In this document: piece by piece, positions 1 through 24,741 of the stretch
Position numbering within the stretch: the first letter of the stretch is position 1
Layout: each line of letters opens with the position of its first letter
NCBI RefSeq assembly: GCF_002234675.1
Contig: NC_019864.2
Location: 13,657,582-13,721,581 of the forward strand
DNA: 64,000 bases
Source of the DNA: Oryzias latipes
Taxonomy: Eukaryota; Chordata; Actinopteri; Beloniformes; Adrianichthyidae
Direction: 5' to 3'
Translations under genes and position numbers: made by a program
Notes under the pieces: generated by a model
What the model saw: the letters and a program-made list of their open reading frames with translations, nothing else
Database searches by the model: none
Told to the model about the DNA's origin: nothing

Positions 1-12734
<12,734 letters not shown>

Positions 12735-14082
12735 CGCCAGGTTCCGCGGGAGGTGAGCTGGGAGACCACAGAGCTTTGAGACGTGGGGGGGTTAATCAAA
12801 CCAAACCCCCTGCCCAGGCTTCGTGAATCAATGTCGTCGCCCAGTTCTCCAATCCCGCAACCTCCCGTTGGTTTCTGCAAAGCGTCGGAGGAATTTCAGG
12901 GGCACTGGCTCCGCTCCGTTTTGCATGGCTGAATCTGTACAGAGACCTGGAGGTCTCACCTGAAAAGCGCGGCCAGCAAACCAGCACCTGCTGTGAGAGG
13001 TCCACGCAAAAGAAAAAAGATGATGCTGCTGTCTGGTTTTCTGTTTTTTGACTGTGATGGGACACTCCGATATATGCCTTGTGTAAATATTCTGCCTGGA
13101 TTTGTTGCGTGGAGTCATGTTTATGCAAGTGAAACATAGGCTTCAAACTGTGGTAAATACCTATAACGTCACCCGCACCCTGAACTCCTCGTGGTTCGCA
13201 CAGCTCTCGTTTATTTGCTGTGATATATTCTTGCGATGGCTCAGAGCGCCCCACTTCCAACAAAACGGCAGTCGGTTTTGTGTCTGCTTTTTGGATGTGT
13301 AATTGCTAAACCCGGGCAGGACACACCCAATCATTTATGACTGCAGTGGACTGGTACATTACACTTATGTCTTTGAGTATTTATTTTCTTACAATATCAC
13401 TCATTGATCATAAAACTGGACTAAGAACTACTGTATTATCTGACAAAGCTAAAGAATTTCTGAAGGATATTTTATTTTTTTCTGTGATGGGTCTAAAGTC
13501 TTCCCCGACCACAGGAGGGCGCCACGCGTTGTTGCTTTATGACCAGTTCTCAGGGATCTGCAGGGATGTGAACATGAAGCTAACAAAACTTCTCAATACG
13601 ATCGAGCACTGCTTTTTTTTTTTTTTTTTTTAAATCCAAATTGTTTGACAAGATAGAACTAAAATTCTCCTAATTTGCCACTGGCACAGATGTCTTCTTT
13701 CTTATTCAGACGGTTCTTTTAACCTCCTTTTAAATGAACTTAAAGGGAAATGTTCCTATGTGATGTGATCAAAGTTGAATACGAAGCGAGGAATTCCAAT
13801 TTGTCCCATTGCAGTCAGGTCAGTATTGTACAGTTGAGTGGTATAAATATTGTGCTCTGCTTCCTTCCGCTCATGATCTGGCAGCTCTGGGAGCAGCTCA
13901 GTCACTGTATTTAATCACTGTGCTTTCATACCAGCCTGTTGAATTTCACAGAAAGACTCTTTATCCTTCTGTCTCCCACTCCTTCTCCAGAGACTTTTCA
14001 CACAGAGAGGAGATGGGATCTGTCTTTGTATTTTCTCTGTGGTACCTCTATTTAATTTCACTCACCTAACATGAATGTGTGT

Positions 14083-14098
14083 GGGGGGGGGGGGGGGG
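14083..14098. repeat. Poly-G tract
   Basis: An uninterrupted G run is readable directly. It lies inside the inferred camk1d 3' UTR and could fold as a quadruplex only if transcribed. Confidence 0.85.
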
Positions 14099-14413
14099 AC
14101 ACACACGTGAACACGCCCAACTCAAAGGGCTTCGCAGTCTTGAATCATGCACAACTCTGGTAAATATTGAAATGGATTTTGAGCGTCTACTTATTGTAAA
14201 TACAAAGCTCTACAGTATTTACTCTGAATTTGTGTGTTTATTCTTTGATTTATTTTCACAGTGCTATTGCAAAGAGATCGAGACACAGTAAAAGACACAG
14301 GGGAATGGTTGTTTTTGCTTTAATTGAAAGTAAATATCAAGTTACACTTTGCACACATCAGTACAGTAAATATATACGAAGCGATTCACACTGATGCTCT
14401 TATATGTAATGAA

Positions 14414-14419
14414 AATAAA
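14414..14419 (+). terminator. camk1d: Poly(A) signal AATAAA for camk1d
   Basis: A canonical hexamer about 1.7 kb downstream of the camk1d stop codon, the clearest one before the opposite-strand ucma gene. Use is inferred. Confidence 0.5.
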
Positions 14420-14435
14420 AGTTTGAATTTGATTG

Positions 14436-15258
14436 AAATGAAAATGAAACTGAATTTGTTGTGGCATGTAAACCTTGTCCATCTGTTAAACTAGGTGGTA
14501 GTATCATAGTTTGGGGCGGCTTCACTAGGACCCGTTCAGTGTACAGTTTGTAGAAGAACGATCAATCATAAACTATCCCTAAAAATGATTGTGAATCTCA
14601 GGAAAACTGTGTGGAGGTGAGGTTATAGAACTATTTCATCATGGTATATTATTTAATGCATTATATTATATATTTATATATATGATAAATGGTCTAACCA
14701 AACTGCTGATTTTTTTTAAATGATTTTCAATTAGTAATAAACAGGATTCTTCACAAGAAGAATTTCAAGAAAATCACAGGGAATTAAGCTGGTGTGTATA
14801 AGGATAAATGGAAAAACACATCAGAAGTTACTGGTTACTTTATTTATTTTTTAGTTTCATTCTGATACCAACTATCTAAAATGAAAAAGATAAAATAAAA
14901 GATTTAGTTTTAAGTTTATTAAAAAAAGTGTTTAAGTTTATGCTTTTTTTTTTTTTTTACTTTTTTGGGTTCCTTATAAATGTAACTTAGCTCATATTTA
15001 AAAATATAAAACATTTTAAAGTGATTGTGATCTTCCCGTTTAAAAGTGAGAATTAAACCATGCCGTGCTGTCATTTATCCCTGATACTTATAACAAATGC
15101 TTATGTATTTGTCACAAATTTGGTTAATCTATGATATTAGGAAGTCTGTTTAATTTTTTTACAGGCTTAAAATGGAAAAACGTTGTATATATTTGCTTAA
15201 ATATCTACTTTTGCATCTTGAGTTCTGTCCCGTCTCCCTGCATCTGTGCTCCGGGGTG
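14436..15258. other. camk1d-ucma intergenic (convergent)
   Basis: AT-rich DNA between the convergent 3' ends of camk1d (+) and ucma (-). A reverse-strand ATTAAA (TTTAAT at 15149-15154 on +) is a weak poly(A) candidate for ucma. Nothing else was recognised. Confidence 0.5.
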
Positions 15259-18245
15259 TCAGTTGGAGTGGCGGTTGTCCTCGTGGGGTGGATGCACGCC
15301 GTCGTACTGGAACTCTCTCCACTGTTCCGTACTCTCTCTGCTTCTCTCGTTTACCTCTGAGGAGATCAGGAGGACATGAGTTAGCTCTCCTGCTGAATCA
15401 GCTGCATCACATAGGAAACCTTCACGGACCGTCGTTATCCTCCTCGGCGTAGCTCTCAAACTCGTTCCTCTTCTCCTCATGAAATTCTCTCTTCCGCTCA
15501 TCAGCAGCTATAACCTGCCTCTGCTCAGCTGCACACACAAACAGGAAGATCATTGCAAAATGAAGTCATTTTCATGCTCCCCTCAGAAGATCTGATTAAT
15601 GGATTCTTTCCTATCAAATCTGATTCCGTACACGTAGAAACAGCCAACAAGGCCAGATTTATTTTACTGCTAGCATCAAAGTTTCACATTTCCTTAAACT
15701 AAACTTATTTATTTTACTTAAAACAACAAGGCTCCAAAAGAGAGAAGGAAGAACTGTCAGCAGAATATGAAACTTAAACTGTGACACAGAACCTGAGTCA
15801 GGCTACTTTTTTTCCTTTTAACTGTGATAGATTTAAACTCATTTGAATTCAAAGCAGAATGTACCAACTGACATTTAAGGCAACATCTTAAACGGCGGTA
15901 ATATTTCAGATGAATATTGATGCTGGCTTTAGAAAAATAGCAACAGATTAATGGAAATGTTTCAAAATGTTCAAAAAAAAACCAGGTAAAAACTCCTTGA
16001 ATCTAGAATGTATTGCTCCTTACATGACGGCAGTAAAACTCATTTCAGCCGCAGCAGCAAAAGTTGAGGCATGAAAGGTTTAAAGCTGCAACTCTAACCT
16101 TTAGAAAGAAAGGTCGCGCCCTGTGACCTTTTCCAGGTTATGTTTATGCATGCACCGGATGCTGAGGTGCATGCTGGGAGTTTAGGTTGAAAACGACAAG
16201 ATTAAAAGGATCAAGTTGGAAGTGAAACTTTTCAAATCAGAATTAGATTTTAAGTTATTTGTTTACAAACTTTGCACACCAGTTAAATCCTTTAAAAAAA
16301 GACTTTCTGTTCAAGGAATTATTTCACTTTTTAGATCAGCTTGGTACCATCAATATTTCAGAGTTTCTGCGTTCTGCAGGTAGCATTAACTAACTAAATA
16401 CTTTGATTCAGGAAGCGTCACTTTTAAAGTTGTTGCTTCAAATAGTTTTAAACCGCCCACTGAAGCAGCTGATATCCATTTGATAAATCTTCTTTCATAA
16501 GGAGGGTCATCCTTTCGTGTCAGCACCTCGCAGCAGGAGACTGCAGAGGAAAGCTTGTGTGTCTCACTTTTTCTTTTTTCTTTTTTTTCCTCTGACCCCC
16601 GTCTGCTTGGATATTGGCACATTCCACATTCAACATCCAACTGCTCACCCACTCACTTCATCCATCCCTATCTGTTCTCTGCTCGGTTTCCCTCAGCAGC
16701 ACGCACTGAGATTTTGTTGCCACATACACATGGCGTTGCATAATTCTGATTCAAAGGAGCACAGTGTGCTCACACGTTGCCACTGGAAGAGCAGCGTTAG
16801 TGTTTCTTCAGTCACCATGTTGGACAGTTTGAGAAATGCTTGTATGTGCTACAGGATGTGAGCTGAGATCCATCTTGGCCTGTGGCTCCTGCTGCTGCCT
16901 CCAGCAAGAAAACAGGTATGAGGTATTTCCTGGCCAGGCCGAGTCAAGAATAATGAAGAGCTGGCGGCTGCTGTGGTTACACGGACATGTTTGGTCCAAA
17001 GCAGATGAACTCTGCAGGTTATTTCTTTAGCTAATAGCAGAATTAACCAAAGACATATGTATCTACTTGGTTGCTATTATTTTAGCACAACTTTGCATCT
17101 TTTACATTAAATAATTGTGACAAAACAGGTAAAAGGATTCATTCAGGATAGAAAAGCATTTAATATGCCCTATTGTACAATATCTGAAACATTTGTGTCA
17201 CTAAAAGGATAAATCCAAACAAACAACAGCAGATTGTACTTAACTCTTAGTCTTTTTGATCTTTGTTTTACTTTACAATTTGCTTGATTAATTTATCTTT
17301 AAAACTTTTTTTTGTAGCAATGCTTGATATCCCTCCACAGCTTTTTAATTATATTACATAAGAATTCCACAATAAACCTGAAACTGTGGAAAAGATTTTT
17401 ATTTTAAGTGGTAAATATTTTCTTTTTATTTCCTGAAAAAAAATATAATATATAGGAACAAAAGATCAAAGATGTAGAGACAAAATAAAAATGTATAAAT
17501 CGATAAATAAAGCCAAGACAAGGTCAAAACTAAGAGAAAAATGTCTAAAATATCCGGCAAAGTTCCACTGAACTATGTACAAAGATCCAATGATTTATTC
17601 TAAACAATACCAGAACTATATGTCATGACTTTTGTTATGTTGAATACAGGTACTACAGGTGATCGAACACCAGTGAAACAATCCTAACACATTTTGACTT
17701 AATACATTTTTACTGGTAGTTTCCTTAAAGTCAATAATTTTGCACTGATTACACTTTTTTATTCAGAACTGAACAGCTTTATTTTTTATCATAAAAGGCA
17801 CATAAAAGTTTCTACAGCCTGCACGTTACCGCACAGAGCAGTATCCACAAACTCACCGTCAAGCTCATCCTGAGACTTCACAGCCCGTCTGCTGCGCCTC
17901 CTGAAGAAGTTTGCAGCGTCTGCCTCTTTCATGAAGATCCTCTTCAGCGGACCTGCAGAGGAAAGGGGTTCAGCTCAGAACCTTGAGCGGTTTAAAAACT
18001 CAAACAGAAACAAAGCTCACCCTGAGGATCCGTAACGCTGCCTGTGCTGCTGGCCACAGCTGCAGAGTCGGCCTCTGGAGACGCTGCATTTTAGGGCAGA
18101 AGATTAAGAAATCTGAACCAAATCACTGATAATGAAATGCATGCTTTGGCAAAAAGAGAAGATTGTGTTCATTAGACTGACAGGAGAGTACAACAAACAC
18201 AGCAAGGAGGGCCAGGGGGGTTGCGTGTGTCCAAGACATCTTCAT
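15259..18245 (-). CDS. ucma: Upper zone of growth plate and cartilage matrix associated protein (Gla-rich protein)
   Basis: A small secreted protein of cartilage and bone matrix, gamma-carboxylated in known orthologues. Five minus-strand coding exons join in frame: 18182-18245, 18021-18083, 17857-17952, 15430-15528 and 15259-15356 (stop at 15259-15261). They give 139 residues; human UCMA has about 138. The order is: a signal peptide rich in Leu/Ala/Val (MKMSWTHATPLALLAVFVVLS), a short acidic/Ser linker, the IFMKEADAANFF segment, a basic furin-type site RRRSRR, then a Glu-rich domain with DERKREFHEEKRNEFESY and the family ending REFQYDGVHPP. All junctions are phase 1 with GT/AG borders. UCMA neighbours CAMK1D in human 10p13, which supports the call. 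The Glu residues are the presumed carboxylation sites (family knowledge). Teleosts carry two paralogues; which one this is was not resolved. Confidence 0.9.
15529..17856. other. ucma: Large ucma intron
   Basis: Intron between ucma exons 3 and 4 (minus strand). It contains T-rich tracts and short spurious frames. No embedded exon or recognisable element was seen. Confidence 0.7.
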
Positions 18246-20330
18246 CTCTGTGTCTGAAATGTTGAGAGGTGTGAGGAGGGAAGGAGGGAGAGATGAAGGA
18301 GAGTCCAGTGAGAGGTAGACTAGGGAGCCTGGAGGAAGAGCTGTCTGCCTGTCTGAGGAGGGAGGGAGTGACCCTGCACAGAGCTTTGACGTGACAGGCA
18401 AGTGTTAGAATTTTGTTTTGACTTCACCAATCTCTTGCTTTTATTTTTGCTTTACACTTTTCCTTGCAATTGAAGTAACTGTTTGTGGTGCGGTGCAATA
18501 ACATAAGCATGTGAGGGTCTATTTCTTCAGTCACTGCTGCAAAAACTCTGGATTTATCAAGGTAAAACATACTGCAGGCTTAAGACAGCATAACCTTTCT
18601 CATTCTTTCACACATTTGTCATTAGGGGGCATGAATAACAACAAGAAGAAGAAAATAAAACACCACATCTTTGGCCCAGTACTCACAGAAGAATTTTGTT
18701 AAATGTGTCCCCTCTTGAGGCTGAAATGGGCCCCTGGGCCGGTTCTCTCTGCTCTGCATCAAATTGTGCTGGAAACTATGCAGACTTGTTTTTGCTCCGT
18801 TTTATGCCAGCATGAACCCTGGCTGTGCCCCAGAAAAGAGTGAATGTTTATATTGTTTTGTGAGGAAACCCAAGGCGGTGGGATTGTTAATTAGTCAATG
18901 AGGAGAAATTAAATGGTTGTGAAGAGGTTTGCTGGGACAGGAAAGATACATGGGAAAGTTCAACAGAGAACAAAACATTAGAAAATGACTTTTTTTTGGT
19001 GCAAATGTGTTTCAACATTTATTATAATCCCCCTCAAAAACACAATGACATTTTAACATGATATGTCGAATTGATTGGCTTAAAAAAAAGATAGAAGTTA
19101 TAATAAATACAGAATGAGCAAAAAACAGCTACTGCAACAGGAATGTGTGATACAAGCCTGTAAAAAAATACAAAGTCTGTGCATTGGGCTCACGCTTTAG
19201 GCATAAAAAATTCTGTTTTCAAAAACTGATGCTTGAAAATGCTTTAAGATTTCTATCAAAAACACAATTTATATGATTTTGGTTTTTGAAACAGAAGGAA
19301 ATTTGTAAATTATGTTTTTTTCAGTAAATGTCAGTAAATTTTTGTTATGAAGTGATTCTGACTTTGCCTTTTGTTGACTATATTAAAGATTTTGTCTGTA
19401 CTATAGGCAAATTTTATGTATCAAGACAATTTAAAGCAATATTGTTGAAATGTTAAATGGCATCCCAAACTTGGATGTCATGAAGCATTTAAAAAAAAAA
19501 TGAACAAAACAACTTTTTTAAAAAAAAGTTAAAGTATAAGACATTTTTTAAGGAAAAAAGTGCTATCGGATTTCAAACCAGTTAAACGTTTCTCCCTAAA
19601 TTATTTAGAGGTGAAAAATTATTTTAAAAAGGAAGATAGACTCATTCACAGATTATTTCCAATATTGCTAAAAAAAACTGCTGTGGACAAAAATACTTGC
19701 TAGATAGATATAAAATTATCGTAGAGTAATTTTGTTAGAATTTATGATGATGATTTCCAAGAATTATTATTATTATTATAATTATAGCACCCATTAAGTA
19801 CCCCTTGGGGTACATGTTCCCCTTATCTGGAACCACTGCTGTAATAATTCAAAAATATGTTACGCTCTAAAACCTTTTTTTATGGTATTTATTTACTTTA
19901 TGTATCTTTCGTGTTCAAGTCCCGGCTGGGGGACATGAAAAACACAACATCAACGGGGGACCTTTCTGTGTGGAGTTTGCATGTTCTCCCCGTGCATGCG
20001 TGGGTTTTCTCCGGGATCTCCGGCTTCCTCCCACCGTCCAAAAACATGCTACATAGGTTGATTGGCAACTCTAAATTGTCCATAGGTGTGAGTGTGAGAG
20101 TGAATGGATGTGTGATTGAGGATATTCCACCCTGCGACAGACTGGCGACCAGTCCAGGGTATCCCCTGCCTACGCCCAAGTGGCCGGGATAGGCTCCGGC
20201 AACCCCGTGACCCCGAAAGGGAATAAACGGTTAAGAAGATGAATGAATGAACATCTTTCGTGTTTACATTCACCTCACTGTACTGTAGTGTATGATGTCT
20301 CATCGTTAACCTTTCAAATTATTATTTATA
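18246..20330. other. ucma-cdk17 intergenic (divergent)
   Basis: Spacer between the ucma start (minus strand) and the CpG-rich cdk17 5' block (plus strand). It is AT-rich. It contains a hAT-end-like fragment near 19800-19842 and the retrotransposon fragment at 19910-20250. The ucma promoter should lie just above 18245, but no TATA or other box could be assigned with confidence. Confidence 0.6.
19910..20250 (+). repeat. Fish non-LTR retrotransposon 3' fragment
   Basis: It contains GTGTGGAGTTTGCATGTTCT, CCTCCCACCGTCCAAAAACATG, GTTGATTGGCAACTCTAAATTG and GGGATAGGCTCCGGC-type stretches, and ends in GATGAATGAATGA. This is a very common fish repeat, probably a LINE or LINE-derived 3' region. It is non-coding here. 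Confidence 0.75.
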
Positions 20331-20336
20331 TTTTGT

Positions 20337-20352
20337 CCAGCAGAGGGCGCTG
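20337..20352 (+). promoter_or_regulatory. CTCF-like motif 1 upstream of cdk17
   Basis: CCAGCAGAGGGCGCTG closely fits the vertebrate CTCF core consensus. It lies at the upstream edge of the cdk17 CpG-rich block. Binding is inferred, not shown. Confidence 0.55.
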
Positions 20353-20393
20353 TGGGGCAGTGTTTGCACTGAGGGAGTCGTCTGCTGAAGCTA

Positions 20394-20409
20394 CCGCTAG
20401 GTGGCGCTG
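20394..20409 (+). promoter_or_regulatory. CTCF-like motif 2 upstream of cdk17
   Basis: CCGCTAGGTGGCGCTG is a second strong CTCF-like core in the same orientation, 57 bp after the first. Confidence 0.55.
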
Positions 20410-21480
20410 CTTCCTCGCGGTCACGTCGATAGCCCGGCAGCGGTGTGGTGGCAGAAGACAGCGTCAGCTGGCGGAGAGGACTCACTGAGAGAGAGAGAGA
20501 GAGAGAGATCAAGCAGCAGCCGTCGTCCCACACGCTGCCATGGTCTCATCGACGAACACCTTAGCGAAAGCACTTCCTTTTTCTCCTTCGGGTGTCAAAC
20601 TTTAAACAGAAGAAGAACTCGCAGCGCTGCGGGATGCCACGACCCCAGTGAACAGGGCGACAAACAAGGTGGAACGGAAAGTATCGACCGCACGGAAACC
20701 ACAAAGAAGAAGAAGCAGCAGCAGTTGGTTGCTCTTTTTTTCACCCTCGAAAGGAAAGACGGCATCCGGCCTGAGAAGAACAAGCTCCGAGGTCGGGGAC
20801 TCCGGTCGGAGCAGCGCCAATCGCTTCTGGTACGAATTGTAACGTTTTTGGTGTTTGTGGTTTTAATCGGGTTAAATGTGAACTTTAAGCTCTTTTCCAT
20901 GGCAGGAATTGTGTTTTTAGCCGCCCGCGTTCACACGACTAAACACAGTAGCAGTGTGGAGTTGTTAAGCGGGGGACTATTTGAGTCTTTGGCCGCATCG
21001 AATAAAACCCCAGCAGCTATGGCGGTTACGAACAAGGCACGCGGGGCGAAAAAATGCGACATTTCTGAGGCGAATTGTTAACTTCGCTGCTTGTTAACTT
21101 CGCTGTTTGTTGCTGTCATGAAGTCTAACGAGGCGGTGAAAATGATTTTGCTGCGCGAGGCGGACACTCTGTTGACCCGCGTCTCCGAGATCTGCGGCGG
21201 CTTTGACGGGGTAAACTTCTTGAGACGGACCGCATTCAGTCTGTGGAGCTGAACCGCGCTTACAGCGGCCACAGCTGCTCCGTTTGGAGGCCGAGACGGT
21301 AGCCTGCAGGGGGAACACACGGAGGAGGAGCAGTTTGTGAGGAGCTGTGCAACTGTCAGGGAATTCCTGAGCTCCCGTCGTCTCAAGAAGTCGGTCAGTG
21401 TTGGATGGCCACAGAGAAACGCTTTTATTTTGATAGAGCGTCGTAGCGCTGACGGCGTCACGCATTTTTGTTGTTGTTGC
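20400..21480 (+). promoter_or_regulatory. cdk17: CpG-rich promoter and probable non-coding first exon of cdk17
   Basis: GC- and CpG-rich DNA, sharply different from its AT-rich surroundings. It holds a GA-repeat (20490-20509) and a possible splice donor TTCTG/GTACGA at 20830. The coding exon at 31673 begins with untranslated bases behind an acceptor, so an upstream non-coding exon is required, and this is the only CpG block upstream. A 226-codon frame at 20401-21081 looks like a by-product of GC-rich composition. The exact start site is unknown. Confidence 0.6.
20490..20509. repeat. (GA)n microsatellite in cdk17 5' region
   Basis: Pure GA dinucleotides inside the presumed 5' UTR/promoter block. 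Confidence 0.85.
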
Positions 21481-23513
21481 TAGAAAACAAGCTAGCTGGA
21501 CATTTTTTCTTGGTTTTCCTTCAAAGGGATACGATTCTGACATTCAAAAAGACAAACTAGCTTTATTTTTTCACTTAAATTGTAAAAATAATTAAATAAA
21601 ATGGACTTTGGACATTATAATTTGGATTTCTCTCCCAGTTTAGGCTATCACAGTAATCTTACAGTTTAAAGCTGTTGTTGTTGCACAACAGTGTCTTCTT
21701 AAGGTTTAAACCCCGCATTCTAATATTTTTCTTAGCTGTTTGCAAAGTACAAACCTAGCAACATTCCTCCTAAACTAAGTAATATCTCACTGATGTTATT
21801 GTTTAAAAATAATTTCATGGTAACTCACATTTTGTGAGTAAAATGTCTGCAAATTCAACCAAACTAGGACTGGATGCAGGCTTCATTTATTTAAGAAAAT
21901 AGAGCTGCATCCAGGATTTTATTTATTTAAAAAATGTTCATATTAAATAAATCTATGTAAATTAACACAAATTAATCAAATCCCCAAACTGATTTGAAAT
22001 TTCAGAGAAAAGAAAGTTTCCAGTTAGTTTTTATTATAGGAACTCATAATTTTATGAATGATTTTCCCAACTTTGTTTGGGCTATATCGCCAGTTTTGTG
22101 AAGTATTTTTTAAAACTGCATAAAATGTTAATTTTAAAAGAGATTTAAAAAATAAGTCAATATTTTATTCAGTGAAATAGTGAATTGTCCTGTAAATCAA
22201 AGAAGTCTAATTTGATTCGATGAAATTTTGTCTTGAAAGCAGTGAAAATGCAAAATGATCCCTCAAGATTTCATCAGTCTACAACAAAGACATTGCATGA
22301 TATATCTTAGTGGAGATCCTTTATTGTTAAAGGAATATTTGAATTAAAATGAAATCATTTTTTAAACTTTAAGAGGGATTTTTGTCCCATAAATTCAGAT
22401 TTGTGTTTGTCTGAAGCTGACCTGCACTTCGTTGGCAACTTTTATTGTGAAAGTTTGATGAAAGAGCTCCAAAGGACATGTTTCCTGTGAGCTGGTTTTC
22501 GGTTAAAAACCACTGACTGCTGAGATTCTTTGCAAAGCGCTTGTTGCTGTTGGCTTTTTCGCTCATGCTGGCGGCCAGCGAGCTGTCGGAGCGCCTCACG
22601 CCCCTCGTGTGTCGTCTCGATGTGGGGCTGTTCCCTTGGTGAGGGCCTTGGGGATGGCGGTGGCTGGGTAACCTGACCTGCAGGGAAACAGCTGTAGCCA
22701 CACGCTGCTGATCCCCTGAGTCCCAGTGGAGATCAGATGATGGTCCAGTATGTGAATGCACATGGGCGAAACCGTTCTTTGCATAACTTCACGGTGATTT
22801 GCTTTCCTTATACGACTGTTGTGAATTCAAATGTGTTCTGTGGACAGAAGCCTTTTCACCTGCTCCACGTGGGGGTATAAATCCACCCGGGGTGATGCTC
22901 AGAGTGGCTTTTCATCTCAGATTGAGTCCTGAAAAGTGAATCTTCGTCTGTGTGATGACTTCTGAGGTCTTGGGAGCACGACCGTGACTGAGCTGGGGTT
23001 GAAGCGGGGCAAGACAGCTGGCTGAAGGTTAATGTGTCACCGCTCACTGGGGAGCAGCTGCGATGTCGCGGGCCCCGCTCCTGGCTAAAGATAGCCACGA
23101 ATACAAACTCTTCCTCTTTTCCAGGCTTCATTAACCCCGGCATGCAGCTCGGCTCCATCACCTACAGTTGCCCCACTAAAAAAAGCTGCTGCTTGCAAGT
23201 TTGGCCTCCTCCACACCCTGATTTTATGTCTGTGTTTTGAAGGTGTCTGTTGTCATTGAAAAAGCCTGGTCTACTTGGGAACCAGTTTACATTCTGCAGT
23301 AAGCTCATAGCCTGCATATCTGTTGCAATGATGGCTAAAACAGGTGGAGAAAAGATCTGCCGGCTTCTTTTCCCCTCCTCAATATTGCTGGAATTTGCTT
23401 TTCAGCGCATGTCTGCTCTTTATTTAGTAAGGCAGGCTGATTCCTTTTCATTCACAGCCTCTTTAGTGCAGTAGCAAAGCTGTGCATATTTAATAAACGT
23501 AGTTCCATTAACT

Positions 23514-23993
23514 AGAGATGCCACAAATCTTGGTTAAAAACTGAACTGTATGTTGCACAATTGAAAATGTATGACTACACTGCAAAAACAGCTGCTCTAG
23601 AAATAATAAAAACAATCTTAAAAAAAATCTTTGTATACGCAGAAAGATCTGCCAATGGGGTAAAAATGGTCTTACCAAGAATTCTTATTTTAAGGCATGT
23701 TTTCTCATACTAAGATTATTTTGCTATTGAAAAACGTCCTTGATTTTATTTTTTTCTTGCAAGACAGAAAATCTAAGACTTTTTCTTGAGACATGGTTAT
23801 TTTTATTGTCTTAAGATTCATTTGAACGTTCTTTTTTGTTACTTGCTTATTATTAGCAAATTTAATACAGGTTTTTTTTTTTATCTTTATTTTTTTGTAA
23901 AACACAAATCATATACTAAACTGAAACAAACTGTTACCTAAAAATCAAGATTTGAACCGAATTGGGGGGAAAGTAAATGGTTTCATCCCTTCT
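23514..23993. mobile_element. Non-autonomous hAT-like element (AGAGATG ends)
   Basis: It begins AGAGATGCCACAA and ends TTTCATCCCTTCT, a degenerate inverted pair. It is flanked by direct repeats ATTAACT at 23507-23513 and 23994-24000. The interior is AT-rich with no transposase. A related copy lies at 35210-35577. Confidence 0.7.
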
Positions 23994-24278
23994 ATTAACT
24001 TAAGATTCAATTATTTTTTGATTCGCAAGATAAAAGAATATTTGAGTATTTGTTTCTCTCTCAATGTTTTTACCAAACAAACATCGAAAACCCTGTTATT
24101 TCTCTCAACCTTAGCATGTTGTTCAGTGAATAAACATGCGTTTAAATCTTAATATTGAAAACGAAGCAAAAATAACTTTGCTAAATTCATTCTGGTAAGG
24201 GAAACATTAAAAGAAAACCGTTAGATTGCACATAAAACACATTAAACAAAAACTGGACTTGTTTGTGGAATTTGTATG

Positions 24279-24741
24279 TGTATTTAAAGAAGTATTACAA
24301 TGAGAATCATGCTAATGTTGTTTTTAACATGTTCTTGTTGCATTTTTCTGATAAAGACGGCCCACACGCTCCCCGTTCCGCTCCGTTCTGATGGATCCTC
24401 ATGTAGACAAATAGATCCATATCGGTCATCGTTTTCCTCTTTTGAGCTGGAATCTGGATCAAAACTGTACGGCTGGATAGCTCCAATAATTTTTCGCCAT
24501 TTTTGTTGCACTTGTAATGTTAGGTTGGGGTTGTGAGGGGCTGTAAGCTAGCAGGAGAGTGTAAGTAGATGGATGATGGGAAGTTAGGGTGGGCTTATTC
24601 CACACTCACAACTCTGAGGCGAATTTCGAATGAACTACTGTCACTCTGCAAAAACGATGTCCTAGAAGTTTTTTGGCATAATGTTAACTAAAAGACCGCT
24701 TTAAAAATAGATCAAAAGATGTTCAGAGTGGAACTTTAAGA
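24279..24741 (-). repeat. Repeat family P, copy C (inverted)
   Basis: Reverse orientation. On the minus strand it encodes a QPYSFDPDSSS peptide followed by a DRYGSICLHED-like stretch. The end GTTCAGAGTGGAACTTTAAG on the plus strand matches the family's outer end. Confidence 0.75.

Larger units (their letters stand above)
12735..14435 (+). other. camk1d: camk1d 3' untranslated region (inferred)
   Basis: The sequence follows the TGA at 12732-12734 and no further conserved coding was found. A canonical AATAAA at 14414-14419 is the best poly(A) candidate. A run of 16 G at 14083-14098 and a T-run near 13614-13631 lie inside. The true cleavage site needs transcript data. Confidence 0.55.

Noticed and set aside
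13505-13520. GGAGGGCGCC stretch as a CTCF site
   Set aside because: Three mismatches to the core consensus and no supporting context.
20401-21081. 226-codon plus-strand frame in the cdk17 CpG block
   Set aside because: No family features; composed of CpG-rich 5' UTR/promoter DNA crossing the probable splice donor at 20830. Frames in other directions are also open, as expected from composition.
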